A stretch of 64,000 nt of DNA, taken from the NCBI RefSeq assembly GCF_003339525.1, contig NZ_CP031124.1:1674001-1738000 (forward strand). Reading direction: 5' to 3'. Each line of letters opens with the position of its first letter. Within the stretch, counting starts at the first letter, position 1. Under the pieces are notes generated by a model. That model saw only the letters and a list, made by a program, of their open reading frames with translations. It ran no database searches and had not been told where the DNA came from. The DNA comes from Ephemeroptericola cinctiostellae. GTDB taxonomy: Bacteria; Pseudomonadota; Gammaproteobacteria; Burkholderiales; Burkholderiaceae. Made by a program: the position numbers and the translations under genes. Below, one piece after another: positions 59,230 through 64,000 of the stretch.

Positions 59230-59748
59230 TTATTGGATGCGGCGAGCAATTGATGTGCGGGGTAGCCAATAAGGGTTATTTAAGCTTTCAACCCGTACAA
59301 CGCCATTGCTTGAGGGTGAATGAACAAAATAACCATCACCCAAATAAATGCCCACATGTGAGTTTGGTTGACTTGAGGTGTTAAAAAAGATTAAATCACC
59401 CGCAGCCATGCGACTCACGTTTAATTCATCGCCAAATTGACTTTGTTGATCCGTTGAGCGGGGGATGTTTAAATTTAAACTTTGTTTTGCGCTCCATTGA
59501 ACCAAGCCTGAGCAGTCGAACCCTTCGCTGGGTGAGGAGCCACCATAATGATAAGGTGTTCCAAGGTATTTCATGGCATATACCGCCAGCGCACGGTTGG
59601 GGCCAGCACCAACGGTTATGTTTGAAGGTGGTTTGCTGTAACCACTGCGACCGCGTTTGTCATGGGTACTGCTGCATGCCGTCAAACCAATGGCCATAAC
59701 AAAAAGAAACAAACGAGACAACAGCTTATGTGGATAAGCCAAGGGCAT
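59230..59748 (-). CDS. NlpC/P60 (C40) peptidoglycan hydrolase, lipoprotein
   Basis: This 172-residue lipoprotein has lipobox GLTAC (Cys25). The NlpC/P60 domain carries the nucleophile Cys79 in GFDCSGLVQW, His131 in SHVGIYLG, and the third polar residue His143 in YFVHSPS. Family members cut gamma-D-Glu-diaminopimelate or related stem-peptide bonds. Its layout is like E. coli Spr/MepS and NlpC. The lipoprotein gene at 58784 follows 14 bases later. AGGAGAAAAC precedes the ATG. Confidence 0.92.
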   Translation of the reverse strand: MPLAYPHKLLSRLFLFVMAIGLTACSSTHDKRGRSGYSKPPSNITVGAGPNRALAVYAMKYLGTPYHYGGSSPSEGFDCSGLVQWSAKQSLNLNIPRSTDQQSQFGDELNVSRMAAGDLIFFNTSSQPNSHVGIYLGDGYFVHSPSSNGVVRVESLNNPYWLPRTSIARRIQ

Positions 59749-59956
59749 GTTTTCTCCTGATTGTGTTCAGTGTATGTGAGGCCATTTTTTGCGCTGGTTT
59801 AAAAATGGGTGTGCTGTTGAAGGGCTGTTCGCCGCTCGGAAAGCAAAGGTTGGCATGAAAATCAAAACAGCTTAAATCAAACCACGATCAATAAACCATT
59901 TTTATTGATTAAAATCAAACACATGAGGATGAATGTGCGTTTGCTAAAAATAAAAT

Positions 59957-60736
59957 TTACTTGATTTCCAAAGTGGCTAAAACAGGGGTGTGATCAGACG
60001 GTTGCTCATGTCGACGGGGCTCTTTATCAATCACACAACGGACACAGTCCTTGCTTAAAGCATTGGACAGTAAAATATGATCAATGCGTAAACCTGCATT
60101 TCGACGAAATCCCATTTGGCGATAATCCCACCATGAAAAACTTTGATCGGCTTGTTCAAACAGTCTAAATGAATCGGTCAAACCAAGTGCGAGAAAGGCC
60201 TGAAAAAAACCACGTTCCTGTGGGGAAACCAGATTACCACCAATCCATTTGGCTGGATCATGCACATCACAGTCCTCAGGAGCAATGTTAAAATCGCCCA
60301 ACAGGGCCAGTTTATCATGTTGGAGGAGTTCGGTTTTTAAATGGCTTTCCAATGCAGTCAACCAATTCATTTTATAAATAAATTTATCTGAATCCAAATC
60401 CTGTCCATTGACCATATAGGCACAAATCACCCGAATGCCATTGATGGTGGCGCTGATGAGGCGCTGTTGCTCATCCTCAAAATGAGGCATGTTTTTTAGC
60501 ACATCGGATTGGGGTGAACGGCTGATGATGGCCACACCATTATAGGTTTTTTGCCCAGTAAAACTAACGTGCAAGCCTGCATCAATAAACGCTTGCTCAG
60601 GAAAAGCATCATCGGTTAATTTTGTTTCTTGCAAACACAGCACATCCACAGTCTGATTCGCCATATAGTCCAGCACTTGTGGTAAGCGCACTTTGAGAGA
60701 GTTGACATTCCAAGTGCCTAAGGTAAAAGCAGTCAT
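59957..60736 (-). CDS. xth: Exodeoxyribonuclease III
   Basis: This 259-residue AP endonuclease and 3'-5' exonuclease works in base-excision repair. Conserved parts are LGTWNVNSLKVRLPQ, LCLQETKLTD with the metal-binding Glu, NGVAIISR, LLGDFNIAPEDCDVHDP, LGLTDSFR, FSWWDYR, RIDHILLS, and the terminal PSDHTPVLATL. The ATG at 60736 gives the usual start; an ATG five codons upstream (60751) is also possible, and neither has a strong ribosome site. Confidence 0.95.
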   Translation of the reverse strand: MTAFTLGTWNVNSLKVRLPQVLDYMANQTVDVLCLQETKLTDDAFPEQAFIDAGLHVSFTGQKTYNGVAIISRSPQSDVLKNMPHFEDEQQRLISATINGIRVICAYMVNGQDLDSDKFIYKMNWLTALESHLKTELLQHDKLALLGDFNIAPEDCDVHDPAKWIGGNLVSPQERGFFQAFLALGLTDSFRLFEQADQSFSWWDYRQMGFRRNAGLRIDHILLSNALSKDCVRCVIDKEPRRHEQPSDHTPVLATLEIK

Positions 60737-60814
60737 GTTCACAGTATCCATATGCCATTTGATGTGTTAAAAACAACATTATCGCTTATAAAATAAAAGT
60801 CTGGCGTCGTTTGC

Positions 60815-61522
60815 TTAAACATCTTGAAACTGAACTCGATGCTGCAACCATTGAGGGCGATAAACAGCCACCAGAGTAATGATCATGCCCGTCATAAAAG
60901 CCTCTCCCCATCCAAGTAAAACCGAACCAATCCAAAAAATCCCATTACCCACATCCAACAATATGATGCCAAAATAATTTAAAACCAATAAATTAAACGC
61001 CACCGTAGAAGCCATCACCAGTGCGGTGACAAAAAAGCCATGTATAAATATAAAAACAAATACGCGTTTAGGCAGTTGCCTTGCTAATATTAAATGTAAA
61101 ACATACGACAACAACAACGGAAACAATACAGATAACGCATATTGTGCACCCCATATTTCAAACGAAATATGCCTTGTCACATTTGTAAAAATAAGCACAA
61201 CGGCCAATGCCAAACCTGTTAACGGAATATCCAATAACAAATAGGCCAAACTGACACCGATGAAATGCAGGTACAAATTATCCAATAATTGAGCGCGCAT
61301 CAGCCAAATGATCGACAAAGAAAATGTTGTTGATAACCATATATTGTGCGGGTTACTGCTGTTTTTATGGTTAGAGAAAAATTTTTGTTTGAACAACAAA
61401 AAAATAAAGACAAACATAACCATTAAAACGACTGTATTGATGAACCACCACGTATAGGAGCTAAAAAAATTAAGTGGTTGAGCGAGGATAAACATGGGGT
61501 TTCCAAAAATAAAGCGGTTCAA
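60815..61522 (-). CDS. CbiM/ECF-permease-like membrane protein, orphan
   Basis: This 235-residue protein is very hydrophobic, with six or seven helices. Length and C-terminal GEAFMTGMIITLVAVYRPQWL match the energy-coupling factor permease (CbiM/NikM-like) proteins annotated in betaproteobacteria; residues 75-90 (LYLHFIGVSLAYLLL) fit as well. The N-terminal MHI metal-binding start of CbiM is missing (the protein begins MNRFIFGNP), and no ATPase or EcfT gene is nearby, so cobalt or nickel transport cannot be assumed. The upstream 348 bases are AT-rich. The composition is also AT-rich compared with neighbouring genes. Confidence 0.6.
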   Translation of the reverse strand: MNRFIFGNPMFILAQPLNFFSSYTWWFINTVVLMVMFVFIFLLFKQKFFSNHKNSSNPHNIWLSTTFSLSIIWLMRAQLLDNLYLHFIGVSLAYLLLDIPLTGLALAVVLIFTNVTRHISFEIWGAQYALSVLFPLLLSYVLHLILARQLPKRVFVFIFIHGFFVTALVMASTVAFNLLVLNYFGIILLDVGNGIFWIGSVLLGWGEAFMTGMIITLVAVYRPQWLQHRVQFQDV

Positions 61523-61621
61523 GATCCGTCATCGGATGGCAGCATCTATTTCTAAGAGATTGTAGCTGATACCTCAAAAACCAGTCTGCAAGTCATTATC
61601 CATGGCAAATGAATTAAGCTA

Positions 61622-61791
61622 CATAAAGATGAGAACAATGATTAATAATTTAACATAATATAAATTACATAAACGAGAAAAATAAAATTTTACTTGTTAA
61701 ACATATTTTATATTTCTATTTAGTCATTATATTATTATTTCGTATAATTTATATTATGTTAAATACAGTAATGGTTGTTCTCACCTTTATG
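61622..61791. repeat. Long imperfect inverted repeat (MITE-like or regulatory)
   Basis: The arms 61622-61667 and 61745-61791 are complementary over about 46 bases. The inner 20 bases are perfect (61648-61667 with 61745-61764). The outer parts are interrupted by a few mismatches (CATAAAG and TGAGAACAA blocks conserved). The 77-base spacer is AT-rich. No target duplication is evident. The outer end of the right arm is also complementary to a copy at 61799-61810. Confidence 0.6.
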
Positions 61792-61810
61792 CATCTTTGA
61801 TGCATAAAGG
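61784..61810. other. Perfect 12-bp hairpin next to the inverted repeat
   Basis: CCTTTATGCATC (61784-61795) and GATGCATAAAGG (61799-61810) pair fully around TTT. It lies about 72 bases past the SDR stop. There is no T run on either side, so it is not a standard terminator. Its left arm overlaps the right arm of the 61622-61791 repeat, so only one of the two structures can form. Confidence 0.6.
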
Positions 61811-61881
61811 TATGTCATGTGCTCATTGGATGATAACCATAGCATCCCCATCACTGTGTGACTCAGATGCATGAGGATTGC

Positions 61882-62640
61882 TTATAAAAACATGCCACCA
61901 GACGCTTCGATGCGCTGCGCATTCACCCAACGATTGTCCTCAGATAGCAGCGATGCAATCACGCCACCGATGTCATCAGGTAAACCAACGCGGCCGAGTG
62001 CGGTTTGGCTGGCAACGAATTGGTTCATTTGTTCATTGTCACGCACCGAGCCACCGCCAAAATCTGTTTCAATCGCACCAGGTGCTACAACATTGACTGC
62101 AATACCGCGTGCGCCGAGTTCCTTGGCCATGTACTTTGTCAGCACTTCAATGCCGCCTTTCATGCTTGAATACGCCGCAAAACCTGGCAAAGCAAAGCGG
62201 GTCAAACCAGTGGAGACATTCACAATGCGACCACCATCGGTCATGATGGGCAAAAGACGCTGGCTGACAAAAAAAGTGCTCTTGAGGTGAATGTTAACCA
62301 TTTGGTCGAACTGCTCCTCTGTCGTCTCCATAAATGAAGCGTGTATGCCCGTGCCTGCATTATTGACCAAATAGTCAAACGTGTCGCGTTGCCAGACATT
62401 TTTGAGCTCGGCTTGCACTGTTTGTACAAAGTTTGGAAATGTTTTACTGTCAGCCACATCGAGTTGCAAAGTCACTGCTTTACGCCCTAATGCGTTAATT
62501 TCTGCCGCCACCTCTTGCGCATCTGCAAATTTACTGTGGTAGGTTAAAATCACATCGACGCCTTTGCGCGCGAGATGCAGTGCGGTATTTCGACCGAGGC
62601 CGCGACTGCCGCCTGTGATGAGTGCGATTTTTTGAGTCAT
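61882..62640 (-). CDS. SDR-family NAD(P)-dependent oxidoreductase
   Basis: This 252-residue classical short-chain dehydrogenase has the cofactor motif TGGSRGLG (9-16), NNAG (94-97), Ser in VNVSTG, and YSSMKGG with catalytic Tyr and Lys. The end SGGMFL is common in quinone/aldehyde-type SDRs of the FabG-like group. The substrate is unknown. It is not linked to fatty-acid genes and lies alone between the AT-rich region and rraA. Confidence 0.9.
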   Translation of the reverse strand: MTQKIALITGGSRGLGRNTALHLARKGVDVILTYHSKFADAQEVAAEINALGRKAVTLQLDVADSKTFPNFVQTVQAELKNVWQRDTFDYLVNNAGTGIHASFMETTEEQFDQMVNIHLKSTFFVSQRLLPIMTDGGRIVNVSTGLTRFALPGFAAYSSMKGGIEVLTKYMAKELGARGIAVNVVAPGAIETDFGGGSVRDNEQMNQFVASQTALGRVGLPDDIGGVIASLLSEDNRWVNAQRIEASGGMFL

Positions 62641-62849
62641 GGTTTTACCCTTTTAATGGTTTGAAATGCCAATTGGCTTGTTCATTTTAAATGATTTTGC
62701 CGAACAAAGTGATTATGCTCAAATATTATAAAAGTGTGGTTTACCTTTCCGTCATTTTTAAAGAACTTTCTGGTAAACACGCCCTTGCAGATTAATTTCA
62801 ATTTTATAAATCACACCGCTTTGCATTTTGAAATAAAGTTGTGATCAAT

Positions 62850-62875
62850 AAAAAAGCCCCATATTAATGGGGCAT
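62850..62875 (-). terminator. Intrinsic terminator of rraA
   Basis: The stem GCCCCAT (62856-62862) / ATGGGGC (62867-62873), loop ATTA, is followed on the minus strand by six T. It starts 15 bases past the rraA stop. Confidence 0.85.
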
Positions 62876-62887
62876 GAAACTGTTTCT

Positions 62888-63388
62888 TTATCGATTAAGC
62901 TCTGTTGGGCTTATAACCAAACCGTCCACATCAAAATATAGCCAATCATTTGGACACACTCGAATTCCTTGAACATCAATGGCGATGTCTCGTTGCCCTG
63001 CACCTTTGCGCATGGATCGCAATGGGTGCAAACCAAGCGCACATACAGCAATATTCAGTTCTTCGATTTCACTGGCATCACGTACACAACCATTCACAAT
63101 GACACCTGCCCAATTGTTTTTGACTGCAGCGGCGGCAATGTTTCCGCCAACTAAAGCACAGCGCATGCTGGCGCCACCATCAACAACCAGTACTTTACCT
63201 GTGCCGTTTTCATTTTCAAGGATCTGTTTAATGACGGTATTGTCTTCAAATGCTTTAACAGTCACCACTTGTCCATAAAAAGATTCGATTTGACCATACT
63301 GTTTAAAAATCGCGGGTAAAACACTTATCCTGCCAGAATGGATTTCAGCTTCAAACTGATCGCATAAATCTGCGGTGATTACAGTCAT
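62888..63388 (-). CDS. rraA: RraA-family protein (RNase E inhibitor-like / HMG aldolase)
   Basis: This 166-residue protein has conserved GQVVTVKAFEDN, VLVVDGGASMRCALVGGNIAAAA, and GVIVNGCVRDASEI with Arg-Asp. These fit E. coli RraA, which binds RNase E, but many relatives are 4-hydroxy-4-methyl-2-oxoglutarate aldolases with the same motifs (the catalytic-type GGxxR/D). The ATG at 63388 follows AAAGGG; the longer frame to 63475 is not supported. It lies between icd and the SDR gene on the same strand. Confidence 0.87.
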   Translation of the reverse strand: MTVITADLCDQFEAEIHSGRISVLPAIFKQYGQIESFYGQVVTVKAFEDNTVIKQILENENGTGKVLVVDGGASMRCALVGGNIAAAAVKNNWAGVIVNGCVRDASEIEELNIAVCALGLHPLRSMRKGAGQRDIAIDVQGIRVCPNDWLYFDVDGLVISPTELNR

Positions 63389-63453
63389 GGTGTTCCCTTT
63401 ATCAAGTGTAGATGTAACTTTAGAATAAACATGCATGGCTAAACGCCAATAGA

Positions 63454-63490
63454 AAAATCGCCCAAAACAACACACTGTTTGGGCGATTTT
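63454..63490 (-). terminator. Intrinsic terminator of icd
   Basis: A 13-bp stem (AAAATCGCCCAAA with TTTGGGCGATTTT) reads on the minus strand into TTTT. It begins about 40 bases beyond the icd stop. Confidence 0.8.
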
Positions 63491-63528
63491 ACTTTAACAA
63501 CAAAACACAATCATTTGATTTTAAATGA

Positions 63529-64000
63529 TTACATGTTGTTGATCATCTCTTGACCAAACTGTGAGCATGACACTTGAGTTGCCCCATCCATTAGGCGGGC
63601 AAAATCATAAGTCACTTTTTTCGCATCGATTGATTTGCTCATCGATGCCAAAATCAAATCAGCCGCTTCGAACCAGCCCATGTGACGCAACATCATTTCA
63701 GCAGACAAAATTTCTGAGCCTGGGTTCACATAATCTTTACCCGCGTATTTAGGTGCTGTGCCATGTGTGGCCTCAAAAATAGCAATGGAATCAGACAAGT
63801 TTGCGCCTGGAGCGATGCCGATACCACCCACTTGAGCGGCCAATGCATCAGAAATGTAATCACCGTTCAGATTCAATGTTGCAATCACGCTGTATTCTGC
63901 AGGACGCAACAAAATTTGTTGCAAGAACGCGTCTGCAATCGAGTCTTTAATGATCACATCACCATGAGGTGCTTTGATGACCATCCATGGGCCACCGTCA
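63529..64000 (-). CDS. icd: Isocitrate dehydrogenase (NADP), C-terminal part
   Basis: The minus-strand frame is open to the window edge; the visible 157 residues match the C-terminal third of the E. coli-type homodimeric enzyme, which converts isocitrate to 2-oxoglutarate. Conserved parts are [39 protein letters not shown], the NADP-binding [19 protein letters not shown], and [11 protein letters not shown]. The stop is at 63529. The missing N-terminal part lies beyond 64000. Confidence 0.97.
   Translation of the reverse strand, partial: DGGPWMVIKAPHGDVIIKDSIADAFLQQILLRPAEYSVIATLNLNGDYISDALAAQVGGIGIAPGANLSDSIAIFEATHGTAPKYAGKDYVNPGSEILSAEMMLRHMGWFEAADLILASMSKSIDAKKVTYDFARLMDGATQVSCSQFGQEMINNM

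Larger units (their letters stand above)
61523..61881. other. 359-base AT-rich intergenic region
   Basis: No gene is seen. It contains the long inverted repeat 61622-61791 and the overlapping hairpin 61784-61810. It lies between the stop of the SDR gene and the start of the CbiM-like gene, both on the minus strand, so it must hold the promoter of the latter. Confidence 0.6.

Noticed and set aside
61784..61810. Hairpin taken as a terminator of the SDR gene
   Set aside because: The stem is perfect but AT-rich and not followed by T on either strand.

Overview
The window looks like chromosomal DNA of a betaproteobacterium, most likely a Burkholderiales member of moderate GC (by eye a little under 50%). 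This rests on gene orders typical of that group: ribF-ileS-lspA-coaBC-dut, trxA/rho, prfB/lysS, miaB-phoH-ybeY, AI-2E permease-hda-HAD-pcnB-folK-panB-panC, and PHP phosphoesterase/site-2-protease/trpS. I see no transposase, integrase, prophage gene or CRISPR array. Nearly all of it is core genome.

Layout. 1-2090: the end of fabH, then fabD and fabG. The usual acpP and fabF do not follow; sirB2-like and cls (cardiolipin synthase) do. 4348-7126: rarA and serS. 7248-7749: a tRNA operon with its own promoter and terminator, tRNA-Ala(GGC) plus three identical tRNA-Glu(TTC). 7850-17264: tatD, miaB-phoH-ybeY, zapE, a PHP phosphoesterase, a site-2-protease-like protein that has lost its zinc ligands, trpS (with a probable Fe-S motif) and grpE. 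17342-27081 (minus strand): dut, coaBC, lspA, ileS, ribF, lysS, an Ivy-type lysozyme inhibitor, and prfB with its programmed +1 frameshift. 27595-30390: ppc behind a 513-base leader region. 30632-34643 (minus): thiolase, GFA-family protein, DUF3861 protein, rho, trxA.

34813-42752 holds a complete AddAB-type double-strand-break resection system (addB-like and addA-like) with a YcaQ/AlkX-family crosslink-repair glycosylase gene between the two subunits. 43188-47785 (minus) is an oxidative-stress group: a flavoprotein disulfide reductase, katA, a peroxiredoxin-glutaredoxin fusion and msrA. A perfect OxyR half-site lies upstream of the peroxiredoxin gene. 47983-51461 (minus): a small lipoprotein, a SulP anion transporter and purM. 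51540-58191 (plus): AI-2E family permease, hda, a HAD phosphatase, pcnB, folK, panB, a Kazal-like lipoprotein and panC, several of them translationally coupled. 58273-64000 (minus): a PspC/SHOCT protein, a lipoprotein, an NlpC/P60 lipoprotein hydrolase, xth, an orphan CbiM-like membrane protein, an AT-rich inverted-repeat element, an SDR dehydrogenase, rraA and the 3' part of icd.

Most genes serve fatty-acid, phospholipid, CoA and folate synthesis, aminoacylation and tRNA modification, ribosome maturation, DNA repair and oxidative defence. The observations most worth following are the zinc-ligand-free site-2-protease homologue, the glycosylase gene inside addB-addA, the Kazal-like lipoprotein inside the pan cluster, the inverted-repeat element near 61.6-61.8 kb, and the structured non-coding stretches before ppc and addA.
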